Source: Gibbula magus (Eukaryota; Mollusca; Gastropoda; Trochida; Trochidae). Taken from it: a DNA stretch of 64,000 nt. This document shows positions 12,735 through 25,000 of this stretch, in pieces (within the stretch, counting starts at the first letter, position 1; each line of letters opens with the position of its first letter). A program made the translations under genes and the position numbers. Under the pieces are notes generated by a model. It was given only the letters and a program-made list of their open reading frames with translations, had not been told where the DNA came from and ran no database searches. The DNA lies in the NCBI GenBank assembly GCA_936450465.1, contig OW388297.1, positions 57,466,989-57,530,988 on the forward strand, read 5' to 3'.

Positions 12735-13455
12735 GTAGATTTCGTGACACCATGACCCCAAATGGGGTCACAGGGGTCACATCCTTAAAAACCTATTTTC
12801 ATCTTCTTCTCCAGTTCCAAAAGGTCTAGAGAGCTGAAAAATTGTGTGCAGACTCCTTGGCCAATGGGGATTCTAAATTGTAGATTTTGTGACCCCATGA
12901 CCCCAAATGGGGTCACAGGGTTCACATCCTTAGAAACCTATTTTCATCTTCTTCTCCAATTCCAAAAGATCTAGAGAGCTGAAAAGTTGTGTGCAGACTC
13001 CTTGGCCAATGGGGATTTTAACTTGTAGATTTTGTGACTCCATGACCCCAAATGGGGTCACAGGGGTCACATGTTTAAAAACCTATTTCATCTTCTTCTC
13101 CAGTTCCAAAAGGTCTAGAGAGCTGAAAAGTTGTGTGCAGACTCCTTGGCTAATGGAGATTCTAAATTGTAGATTTCGTGACCCCATGACCCCAAATAAG
13201 GCCATGACCTATAAACCTATTTTCATCTTCTCCAGAACAAATGTAACTTGAGATGGCTGTCATATTGTGTGCAGACTCTTTAGCTAATGGGGATTCTAAA
13301 TTGTAGATTTGGAGTCCCTGGGGCCCCAAATAAAGGCCTTACAGGCCATGACCTAAATATATTTTCTTCTTCTCCTCCAAAACAAAGAGACCTAGAAGGC
13401 TGTAATATTATGTGCATACTCTTTAGCCAATGGGGATTCTAAATTGTAAATTGCT
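12735..13455. repeat. ~147-bp tandem repeat, main block
   Basis: About five units, with GACTCC/GACTCTTTGGC near 12850, 12997, 13140, 13275 and 13420. Each unit has a CCCCAAATGGGGTCACAGGG near-palindrome and a TTTTCATCTTCTTCTCCAGT tract. The last units are the most diverged. Remnants of the same family lie at 15120-15330, 39540-39900 and 43420-43610. Confidence 0.85.
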
Positions 13456-14449
13456 GGCTTATTGGTGATCTTTTTTTTCATACGGCTTGTAGACTTTGGT
13501 CATGTTTTAATGACATATTTTGTACTGAATATACTGATCAAGTAAAAATCCAACAATTTGCTCCCAATAGAAATACTTGGTAAATGTCCTGTTTAGAGGT
13601 TTTACTTCGTATCCAGAGGTTTCTGTTATAGAATTCCACCAGAGGCTAGGCAAAAATGTCCTCTGCAGAGAACTTTTCTTAATGCAATAAGGGTTGAGTG
13701 CAATGCTGAATAAAATATCCGGAAACTGTATTTGACGTATTTAAAGGTGCATCCATTGTGTTTCATAAAATTTTATTAGGCTTTAATACGTTTCGACTCA
13801 CCATATGTGCTGTTTACATTGCAAATTAATTCACGCGACTTGCATATTCATCCCGAATCACCAAATATATCATAATTACTAGATTCCAATTAAAAAAGAG
13901 TAACATCATTATGCATGTGCAGAAACCGAAACTTCACGCCCCATTTACATGCACAGTAGTTATATGACCTTTTAAACATGATCAACCCAAATGTATCAGT
14001 TTGTCTGTTATAAATAAGATTCCAAAATTACGTTTGACTCATTGGCGCGCGCCACACGCGGTACACCCTGGACGCTTAGAAAATTGACGCTTAAAATGAC
14101 CTAATAATTTAGTCCAGTAAGTAAATTGCTTGGATAATTTTTATTATACGGAAAAACATGATTTTATCAACATACATATTTTAAAAAAAGTCAAAATAGA
14201 TTGTGCGATATCTCTTGTTTTCAAATATTATGTCATTTTTTTCAGACAGTTCATAGGTTTATCACGTATCGTCTTGGTATGTCTAGAAATGTGTTTCTTG
14301 AATTAAAAACGTGGTTAGCGGGCCGCTTATGGGGAGAGAGCAATAACAAAATGAAATACGGTAGTAACAACCATGGTTCGCTATACCCAATGCTTGTAGT
14401 TCTTTCATGTATTCAGCGGCGTCCGTCCATCTGTAATTCCCACTCTTGT

Positions 14450-14880
14450 TAACGCGATATATCACATCCAAAATCTCCATATTTGGTACCAGCCTACAAT
14501 TGGGGATGACACCGATTTTGGTGACCATGACCCTATTTTCAAGGTCACCATGACACTTTTTGACCTCTTGGTAATGCCATATCCAATGACCGGATGGATC
14601 TAAAGTCATCAAATTTGGTGTCAGCCTATTTAGGGGATGACGCAGACACCAGTCGATTTTGGTGACCTTGACCTTATTTTCAAGGTCAAGACCACTTTTC
14701 AAACTCTTGTTAACTCGATATCTCATGAGTGGTTTGAACCAAAGTCTTCAAATTTGGTGTCAGTCAATATTGGGGGATGACTCAGACACCAGTCGATTTA
14801 GGTGACCATCACCTTATTTTCAAGCTCACCACAACACATTGACCACTTTTCGAACTTATGAACCTAGCACTCAATCATAA
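14450..14880. repeat. ~150-bp repeat with GGTCAAGGTCACC-type motifs
   Basis: Three diverged units, each with AAATTTGGTGTCAGCCTAT, a 'GGGGATGACGCAGACACCAG' segment and ATTTTCAAGGTCA. The family is related, in the opposite orientation, to the left part of the composite element at 740-1000. A 147-codon minus-strand open frame here is a by-product of the repeat and is not coding. Confidence 0.75.
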
Positions 14881-15119
14881 TCACCTTTCACCAGTTATGC
14901 AATATATGAAGTAGCTCCTTTTGACTAAATGGCGGTTGGGGACATTGCCATGTTAGTGGAAAACACAAGTTTTCATTGGTTTTTATGTCTACTATAAATT
15001 AAAAAATAAATAGATATATATTTCTGGTTAGATACCCATATGCTAGTGGACATGTGTAGTTTAGATGCCAACATAATTAATGGCCACTGAGACCATAACC
15101 TACAAACCTATTTTCATCT

Positions 15120-15330
15120 TCTTCTTTAGAACTAAAATCCTAGAAAGCTGAAATCTTGTATACAGACTCCTTAGCCGATAGGGATTTTAAATTGTAGGTT
15201 TGGGGACTCAATAAACCTACTAAGGGACACAGGGGCCACAATCTAAAACCTACTTTTGACTTCTTCTCAACCATTTGTTTGATTTTAGTATGTATTATAT
15301 AAAGTCTGATGAGCTGCAGAATCAATTACT
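15120..15330. repeat. Diverged copy of the 147-bp repeat family
   Basis: The words AGACTCCTTAGCCGATAGGG, ATTTTAAATTGTAGGTTTGG and TGATGAGCTGCAGAATCAAT match the 11.5-13.5 kb array and its tail, in the same orientation. Confidence 0.6.
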
Positions 15331-15935
15331 GTAGTTTTGTGTGAAAAGAAACAACAACAAAACTGCACATTTAGAAACCTTTTTACCTTTGCCTATAAAA
15401 AAATATAGAAAAAATATCATCACATGTGTAATCTGAAACTTTTGTTGGAAAAGGAAAATGCAAAATATTGAAATAATTCATAATGAAATATTTAAAATAT
15501 GTTAACTGTTAACCCCAACATATGTGAAAAACAAGGATTTTCTTCCATCTGCAAACTTCCATTTAAAAAACAAATTTAAAAGCAGCCCAAACATTTCCAC
15601 TTAAAACACTGGCCACCTGTCTTCAGTTGTTCTATTTGCCCAGTGAATAAGGGTCACACACGTTCAAGCATTCTTCTCCGGCTGCCTTACGGAACCGGGC
15701 TCAATTCAATGTTGCTATGCCTCAATGTGGCAGATATTATTCCTGAGTGATTGCCTTCGTACCCTCGTCATCGTGCAGATACTAACCAAGTCATTTTTCT
15801 GCGGGTTTGTGTAAAATATTTCCGACTTTCCTACGTGTGTTTCGGCTGCAGGAAATGCATTGGGGATTCGATGCAGGCTTAAAGTTCTACCAGGTTTCGG
15901 AGCATATAAGTGTTGACATTGTGCGCACTTAGATC

Positions 15936-16020
15936 ATGAACTACAAGTTGTTCGTAAGCATGGATGCAAATACTTTTCCCAACTCAAAGTCAATGGTGGA
16001 CCTAGAGAACGCTGTTACAA
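15936..16020 (+). CDS. CAP-Gly gene, candidate first exon 1c
   Basis: An in-frame stop at 15930-15932 is followed by ATGs at 15936 and 15960. From 15960 it reads MDANTFPNSKSMVDLENAVT plus one base, to the donor ACAA|GTAGGT at 16020/16021. The phase is 1 and joins exon 2 through an AGA codon. Candidate exons 1a and 1b end in the same phase, so this may be one of three alternative starts. Confidence 0.6.
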
Positions 16021-19000
16021 GTAGGTTTTTGCATATTAATGAAAAATTTGTAATTTGTGAAATGTTTAAATTGCTCCGTATTTCAAATAAGAATTATTTT
16101 GATTTGTGCTTTATTTTATGAATGTTTTCAAAGCATTTGAACACAAATGTTCCCAAAAATATAATATTGCATTTTGATACACGGTTTCCATATGGTAATA
16201 TCTAAAGGGGCAGTAGCACGTTTTTTCGCTCAAATAAGTTGATGAAATATATTTGAAAAATAATTTCACCAATAGTAAAACATCCTTCTCTCTTCGGAAA
16301 ATAAAGTTTAAAATGAGTGTACATGTTTTGGTAAAGCCATGGGAATCGTTTTTGTAATACAAACTAATAAATTGTGTTCACAGTAAAATGGCCGCCATGC
16401 AATTTTTGCTTTATGCGCAACATAGTTTTTACCACTACAGATAATTGGTTTGTGTAATAAGATGTTTCACCCTCTAAAGTTAATTTAAATGACATAAACT
16501 ATCATTATAAATGGGAAATTTGAAAAAATAAATTTTGCAAAAAACATGCTACTGCCCCTTTAAACTTCTTTTACAGAATTGATGTTCGAGTGTTTCTCTT
16601 GTATTTTATGGTGTGATACAGAGTTGTGTTTCCGGAACATAACTCTAAAAGTATAGACTTTGAAACTTCAATGTAGTGTGTGTTTTAAGGGTTTAAACTA
16701 CGTGGTTGTCTTTAAGGGTTGATGCTCCAGAATGTCTATTGAAACTTGCCGTCATTCATTAACATATTTGACTACATACCCCGTCCTCTTGGCAACATGT
16801 TATCAAGGGGTCCTTTAAGCTTCATTAGAATATCGTATTTCCTCTAATAAGCGCCTGGGTGCTTATTTTTTCAGTACCCCTTGACCCCCTGGCGCTTATT
16901 AGAGACCCAACGCTTATTTCTTTAATAGAATATTGAAGTTTACTAAGGAAACATAATCTAATGGTTTAGACCCGGCACTTATTTGAGGCCCGGCGCTTAT
17001 TAAAGGAAATACGGTATATGTGTCTGACTAAATTTCAAAAGGTTCCACATTGACTTACAATGTTGCATGTTTCCAATCTGTAGTGCTAATAAAATTACTA
17101 ATAGATACATTGGACATTTATTTGTGCTCTTGCTTATTTCCTCTGTGAGGCATCAGTTGTGTTCCTCTAGTGCTGGGTATCATGCAGTGAAGCTTCTGAA
17201 CTCTAATCTTTGTGTAACAGTGATTGTGAGATCACCACCATTATGAACCTCAGAGTGACAGTCTTGCACTCTACTAGTCATCCTCAGTCCAAGGGCGGGT
17301 AATTTGAGTACAGATTCTCCTGATAAGGTTTCCCATGGGTGATATAGTTGAGAGTAACGGAGCATATATAAAACCATGGTTAACTGAGGATGTCTACTAG
17401 TCCAGCCAAAGGAGATCCACTAGCAAAAGCCAGTAGAGACACTTTCATCACATACCCTCCACAAAGTCACTTGTCCTCAAGTCAAGCTTCAGCGCCTTAT
17501 GAACACAAGGGAGTTGCCCGGACCTACGTTCGGTGCAAAATGTAACAGAAGTATAACATGTCAAAGCAATATTCATTTAGTATTTCAAATATACTGTCAA
17601 TATCCTGTTTGTAGACTAACTGGTAATTTGGAAACTCTTTGATGTTAAAAATTTGCTTCACATGTACCGGTATCTAAAAACAAAAATATATGATATACTG
17701 ACATGGGCTTGTTTAAAAATCAATTTGAGAAAGTGAAAAAATTGTTGACACCAGCCCTTTAGAACTAAAGATTTCAAAATCCAAAGATTTCAAGATCCAA
17801 ACAGATCCAAGAAAAGATCCAAATTTCAATGTGCAATTTGTGTGAATATGGTTATGCCGGAAATTACTTTTGAAAAGGAGACAGATTTTACCGGTAGTTT
17901 GTTTACATTTGTTAACCCTTAACATGCGGGTCCCGGAATTATCCGGGCGGGCTATAAGCGATTCCGAGGTGTCTGTATACGGATCCCGGATCGCTTACTT
18001 AGAAGAATTCACAGCTGTCTATGTACTTGGCTATCTGCCATACCGGGTCCCGAGTCGATTGTTTCCGCGACTCGCTGCATGAGAATGGCTGTATTTATGC
18101 CTCGCAGCCCGCAATGAGAATAAAACTTTCTTCAGTGTCTGGTCAGAACGTCCAGCAAAATTCACACCAATTTGCGTGTGCATTGTTGACCCGTAACGCA
18201 TCGATAATTAGCTTTACAAAAGGCCAATTTTGTCCTGCTTCGCTCCGATGGCTACACTGCCCGGCGGCTAATTAGCACCTAAGTGTCTGCACTGCCCCGG
18301 GGTGAGATAGGCCCGTACAGGCTTATCTGTCTCGCATCCCGCCACATGGGCAGATAGCCTATGCTTATCTGTCTCGCATCTCGCCACATGGGCAGTTAGC
18401 TTCTAATTACGGGAAGATATTGCGATAAGCTACCTTTCTCTCGCACTTCGTATCATATGAACCAATTGGTTGTTTTCATTTTTTTTTATACCAAAATAAA
18501 GAGGAAAGAATGGCCTTTATTCCCATATAAAAATCGCAATTGCGCTAACATAACTGAAAATACAGCAATCGCACAGAGATAGCCGACTTTCGCACTTTTG
18601 AATTTTGATACATGTGGCTCATTTACCCCAACATGCCTCGGCGCTCTATTTCTAAGAAACTACTTGGGATATTTTCATAATTTTTTTATCAGTATATAGA
18701 TAAAAGAATTGTCTTCAATTCCATATAAAATACGTGTATTTTCGGCAATAACTTTTGATGCGCCAGGTGATATTCGGCTTTGAATAAGTGGCGCTCTTAG
18801 CATATACCATCATTACGGGCTTTATAACTTGTGAACCGCAAGTCCGATTTTTATAATTTTTACATCATTGTAAAGAGAAAAACATTGTCTTCAATTCCAT
18901 GTATAATGCGCATGTTTTCGGGAAGAACTCTGCATGCGCAAAGCGCCGCGCCAAAAGGTATAATTTTCGCACTTCATAACTTTTGAACCGCAAGTCCGAT

Positions 19001-22000
19001 TTTTATAATTTTTACATCATTGTAAAGAGAAAAACATTGTCTTTAATTCCAGATATAATGCGCATGTTTTTGGGAAGAACTATGCATGCGCGAAGAGCCG
19101 CAATATTGATGTACGCATAAGTGAAGAAGTATGATAATATATAACTAAAATACTGTTCTTTTGATACGCAAATATAGAGCTTTATAAACGATGAACAACT
19201 GTCATGACGGAATTTTGTTTCCAGTTTTGAAAAAAAAAATATAACATAAAAGTGAAAATATATTTGAGTACGGGACCCGCCGCTCGGGGAAAAGCCTTTT
19301 CGTGGGAATATTTTCTCAGGAAAATATTTCACTTTTCGGAGTTTCTAAAAATGCGTGAACATTTTTGTTACTGATGCCATTTGCGAAAGGTTTTTATTTC
19401 TAAAATTCAAATGCGAGGGCGCACCTTTCCAAACCATTTGAATTGAATTTATTATTTTATCTTTTACATTATGGAATAAAAGACGTTTCATTCAATAAGA
19501 TTTGAAGAATTATTTATATGTGTAGCGGACTGAACTGAGCAGATGGAGAATTTGATTCCTCACCACTTTTATTACCAAAGTTCTTTTGTATCACAATTAC
19601 TTTTTTAGGTATTAGTTTTTTCGTGAGCAGGGGAATTTCCGACGGGATTCGCCATGACATAATGAGAAAAAATTCCCATGAACATGGGCGTGGTCCGTCA
19701 TCTTCGGGACCGACCCACAAGTATAAATATCTACCGGGGGGTGCGCGGACCCCCCCGCTTTTGGTCGCCACCCCCCAAACTTTTTGTGCAAATTATTATT
19801 TTTTTTCTACTTTGAAATAAAGGTTCGTGTCATTCCGAGGTATGAAGGTTTCTGCTATATATGTCGAGAGGGCATGGGAACCCATTCCCAATAGAATCCG
19901 GGGTTCGTCCCATAGGATTGTTCCTCGGAGTCTCTCGTTCTCAAAAGAGAACATGGGAAACCTGTCCCGCGATTGAATCCGGGGTCCGCCGCGGAAGACG
20001 GGGACGGGAATTCCCGAAGAGCATGGGAGTATGCTCCCATGGGTCCGGGCTCCGCCTCGAGAGACCGCTCCTTGGATGCTCTGCTTCTCGAAAAGAGAAG
20101 TCATTCGGCAACTGACAACCCGAGCTTCCCTGACATAGTAGTTTATTTTCCGGGCCTCGCGCCCGGTGCTACACGTCGCCGAGGAAATCAGAAAATGGTC
20201 CGTTTGACATATGCGTCGGAAAAATCGGCGCGATGTCAGAAGCCGTCGTCGCCGTCGGCGCTTGCGGCGCAGTCGTCCTAGAGGCGCCGGGAGGTTCTGA
20301 AACTGGCAAATGAACGTCCATGAAGCTCACATTCATTATCTCTGTATGTTTATTGTCTCTAATCACATGTTATATGTTGCATACATCTAACGCATTTTCA
20401 ATCATTTACAGGTTGAAGCAGAATGCTGCGCGGACGTGGACGCAAGGCCCTGCGACGGCCTAGGACGTTGCATACTAGGACACGCAGCTTTGAAGCCGTT
20501 TCAAGCGACGACGACTTCATCAACGAGATCCATGCTGATGAAGCCTCTGATATGGAGTCAACTGACAGTGATGGTAGCAGTGGTTTAGACAGTGATGATG
20601 CATATGATCGGGACACTGTAATAGATAGTGAACATGGTGACACAGATGCTCTGAGTGATATAGAGACAGAGATTGCCAGAAAGATTCTAGCTGCCGGTAA
20701 TTCCACCGAAGAAGACTTTAGTGGTTTTGAGGAGGAGTTTGCCGAAATACCACAATATAATCATGATAATTCACAGACGTTTGATGAGTGGGTGGATGGT
20801 CCGCGGCCACGTGTAAACTTGCCTTTCACTGGTCAAACTGGGTTGCGCCAGTTCATAGAACTTCCTGAGAACCCTGAACCTATTGACTTTTTCAATTTGT
20901 TTATACATAATGATGACTATGAGGATATGGCAACGGAAACCAATAGATATTTCAAACAAGCAATGGAGGACAAAATTCTAAGACCCCGTTCAAGAATGCA
21001 ACAGTGGCAAGACACTAATGCAGAAGAGATGAAGGTATTTGTAGCCATGACAATTGCCATGTCATTGGTTGTGCAGAGAAACTTTGCTGATTACTGGTCA
21101 ACAAGTGATGTTACCTCAACGCCTTTCTTCGCCAAGTGCATGCCCCGAGACAGGTTTTGGCTTCTTATAACCTACCTACACTTGGCTGACAACAGGAGGA
21201 TGCCGGGCCGTAACACCCCGTGCTTTTCACCAATAAATAAACTGGGACACTTGTATAACCGGATAGTTCACCGTTTTTCAAGAGTGTATAAACCGCATCA
21301 AAACATTTCAGTCGACGAGGGCATGGTGCCCTGGAAAGGTAACTTATCTTTCAAAGTTTATCTTCCCGACAAGCCTAAGAAGTATGGAATAAAGGCTTTC
21401 ATGTTGTGTGACTCGCACAACGGATACGTTTGCAAGTTCAAACTCTACACTGGAAAAACGAATGAACCGGTTTCTGAAGGTGGCAAAACTTATGATGTAG
21501 TCATGGACTTGGTGAACGACTACGTTGGACAGGGGCATCACATCTTTATGGACAACTACTATTCGTCCACAAATCTGTACATAAATTTGTGGGAGCGGGG
21601 AATAGGTGCCACAGGGACGTTGAGAGCCAATCGAAAGGGACTTCCTGATTCAGTCAAGAAACCTAAAAAGAAAGCCAAGCAAGGGGACATGACAGTTTCT
21701 CACAACCATGGCCTACTCGTTCTTCGCTACGAAGATAGAAAATCAGTGCTTCTCATGTCTACTGTTGAAGATACACAACTTGAACAAACAGGGAAGAAGA
21801 ACCGGGCAACAGGGGAACCAGTTCTCAAGCCGCGCATTGTAACAACGTACAACAAGTACATGGGAGGTGTTGATCGGGCCGACCAGATGTTGTCGTACAC
21901 GCCGTTCCGAGTGAAGACCCTGAAGTGGTGGAAACGGGTTTGGTTTCACGTTCTCAACGTTGCCATGTTGAACTCTTACATCGTTTATAAAGAATACAGC

Positions 22001-25000
22001 AAAGATAAACCTCTAAAAACAAGTCGGGAATACAGGAAGGCTTTGGCGCAACATATAGTAACATTTGCGGACAAGGAACAAGTTCCATCACTTTGCAGAC
22101 GTCCCCGTGGTCGGCCGAGCACGAGCGACGAGAGTGTCACTCGTCTTCATGGACGTCACTTTCCGACGAAGATTGAGCCTGTCAGAAGGAAGAAAAACGT
22201 CACAAGGATGTGTGTGGTATGCTCTAAGGCAAAACGCGCCGTCCTCGCAAAACAGATTGAAGAAGGCAATGGGCCAGCAAGGAAGAAAAAACGAGTAGGC
22301 AGAGAGTCTTCTTATGAATGTACAGATTGTAATGTTTCTCTGTGCGCCGCACCATGCTTCAAACTGTACCACACCGCCACTGACTATTCCAGGGCTTACA
22401 TCACTGCCAGGGAAAAAGAAAGAAATGAAGAAGGGAATGAAGAAGAAGAAAATTGAAAGTAAAGAGAGCCGAAGTGTGGACAACCAGTATATACACATTA
22501 TATACATACCTTGTTAGGTCCCTAAAGCTGTTCTGCGCACAACCGCAGGTAAATATTGTGTATATTTGTACGAAAATGCATTGTAATTTCATTGTAATAC
22601 ATGTCATTGCAAATAAAATATTTTTTATTTTATCAAAGAGACAGAGAAAGTGAATGCGAGCTTTCATTGGAAGTTCAGCCAGAACCGCATCATAAAAAAC
22701 ACCCATAAATGCTGAACCGGGTGGCCGATTTTCATAAAACTTACATGGGGTAAAGAGGAAAGATTCGGCTTTGATTCAATATAAAATTTATACATGCGCA
22801 CGAAAAACTAAAGTTGCGGCACGTGCCCCGATATGCGCGATAGTCAAAAAGTTGCCTCAAAGTACCGAGGGTACCTTCATTTGGCCCGCTATAGCTTCCG
22901 AACGAAGTTGCGCATTTTTTTTCTTTTTACATCATCGTAAAGAGCAATAAATTGTCTTCAATTCCATGTATCATATGTATATGCGCAGCGAAAAATAAAC
23001 ATGCGGCAAATAATGCGCCAGATGTCGCAAAAAGTTAGTTTTTCAAAAATGAATTTTCTAAGTACTGGGGGTGCCTTCCTTACGCTCTTCATATATTGCG
23101 AACCATTTGACGTATTCCAATAATTTTTATATCATTGTAAAGAGGAATAAATTGTCTTCAAGTACATACGTGTTTCGCATGCGCGCGAAATAATTTACGA
23201 TTTTATAAAGCTGGAAATAAAGACAAACTTTACACCGCGCAACATGTATTGCGTTCGCCGCGGTGATTAGTGTATGCTGTGCTCATTAGTACCCATTAGT
23301 TCCACGCGCGCTCGGCTCTGGCACCCTCGAGGAGGTCTCGAGGAGGTCTCGAGGAGGTAACGGTACTGTAATTAGCACAGTCCCGGGGGGACCAAGCAGT
23401 GCCAGTAACTTGGTGCGCGTCGGGACCATTCACGTGGTACTGTCGGGGTAGCGTCACTCTCCTTTGGTTGGTTATATTTTCTGAACCATAAGTCGTATTC
23501 TAATAATTTTTACGTCATTGTAAAGAGGAATAAACTATCTACAAGCACATATAAATTTCGCAATATGCGCGCTCAGGAGTTTTGATTTCATGAAGCTGGA
23601 AATAAAGACAAACTTTAGATGACAATAGAATTATAACCATAGGTCGCATTCTAATATTTTTTATATCATTGTAAAGACAAACATCTGGTCTTCAAGTCCA
23701 TATAAAAATTTCAGTAGCGCGCTCCAAATTCATGATGTTATAAGACCCGAATTAAAGACAATCTTTACAAAGTAATAGAAAAGTAAAGAAAAATCGTAAA
23801 AAAATAATTCAAAGATGCGGGTATAAAGCAACCATTTGTGTACGGGTGCCGCGACTTGAATTTGTATTCAACGCCCGTATATAGCCCGTATTCGCCATGT
23901 AGATGCGGTATATTTCGTAAAAACGGTACCGGAATCGCCGCCTGGAAATTCCGCCAGCAGAGCTCGTTAGTGCCTAAGCTCAAACTACTGCTGCGAGCTG
24001 CGAGCCTGTAAATTCCGCCACAGGGGCTAAAAAGGGTAAAATATATATACGCAACGTAAGGGTTAAATTTAACCCGGCAATTATTCAAGGCAGGCGATTA
24101 TTCAAGGATTTACTGTATGCGATGTTCATGGTACAATCATTAGCAACATGTCTTTAATGTCTGACATTAAAATACCTGGTGCAGTCATTTCTTGCTCATA
24201 TAATCAACTTTTTAAAAGTTTGAAATATTTGTCTAAGTTGTATGCTCTATGGAAGTAAAAAGTCATACTTAAGTCAAGGAATAAACTGGAGCTTGCATGC
24301 TGTTCAACTTACTATTGTTTTGCATTCAAACAAGGAAATGTGATACACCCACTCGAAGTAAAACACATGAATCACCTGACTCATGGAATAGTACAATTCA
24401 AGTGAGCTATAGATTGTATAGACAATATAAAAGTCTGCTTGTACCAGAGAAATATCTTACATTGCTGAGTAATAAAAAAACATAGAAATATTTTTGTTAG
24501 GATTAGAGCAGGTATTTTAAAGTTACAGGTAAATGAGGGGAGGTGCCTAGGAATTGAATATCAACAACTCATAATACAGGTATTGAAGATGAGTTTCATT
24601 ATCCCCCGCAAAGCTGGGGATATAGTATTCGGATGCGTCCGTCCAAATGGAATAACTCAAATACTATTCACTGGATTCTTTTCATATTTTGCATATGGGT
24701 TCATCATAGGAAGAGTAATGTTCCTACAGAGGTTTGTGACCTTGACCTTCATTTCAAGTTCACAACGAGACTTTGTCATTTTACCCTTGTCAGCGGGATA
24801 TCTCAATAACCATATGCTGGATTCTCTTCATATTTTACACATAGCTTCTCCAAAGAAAGACGACGGGCTGATTAGATTTTGGTGACCTTGACATTATTTT
24901 CAAGGTCACAGCGGAACTTTGAATTTTTCAACATGTTAATGTACATGTAAAGGTTGTCAGCGGGATGTTTCAAGAACCATTCACCGGAATTCCATCATAT

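Larger units (their letters stand above)
17916..24062 (+). mobile_element. piggyBac transposon, apparently complete, 6.1 kb
   Basis: Both ends abut TTAA (17912-17915 and 24063-24066), the piggyBac-specific target duplication. The termini begin CCCTTAACATGCGG on the left and, on the complement, CCCTTACGTTGCGT on the right: short imperfect inverted repeats starting with CCC, as is typical of the superfamily. The element carries one intact transposase (20423-22456), a palindrome-rich leader, and direct subterminal repeats on both sides. At 6147 bp it is more than twice the usual ~2.5 kb; the excess is in the subterminal arms. It lies in intron 1 of the CAP-Gly gene, in the same orientation. The intact frame suggests recent activity. 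Confidence 0.9.

Noticed and set aside
14283..14726. 147-codon minus-strand open frame
   Set aside because: It covers the GGTCAAGGTCACC-type dispersed repeat, with matching sub-repeats in the protein, and resembles by-products at 740-915. No domain is recognisable.
17360..17372. TATATAAAA as a TATA-box promoter
   Set aside because: It lies within a fold-back repeat, no first exon follows, and such strings are expected in AT-rich DNA.
20398..20706. 102-codon minus-strand frame over the start of the piggyBac transposase
   Set aside because: Antisense shadow of the acidic, Ser-rich N-terminal coding region, giving a low-complexity Ser/Leu product.
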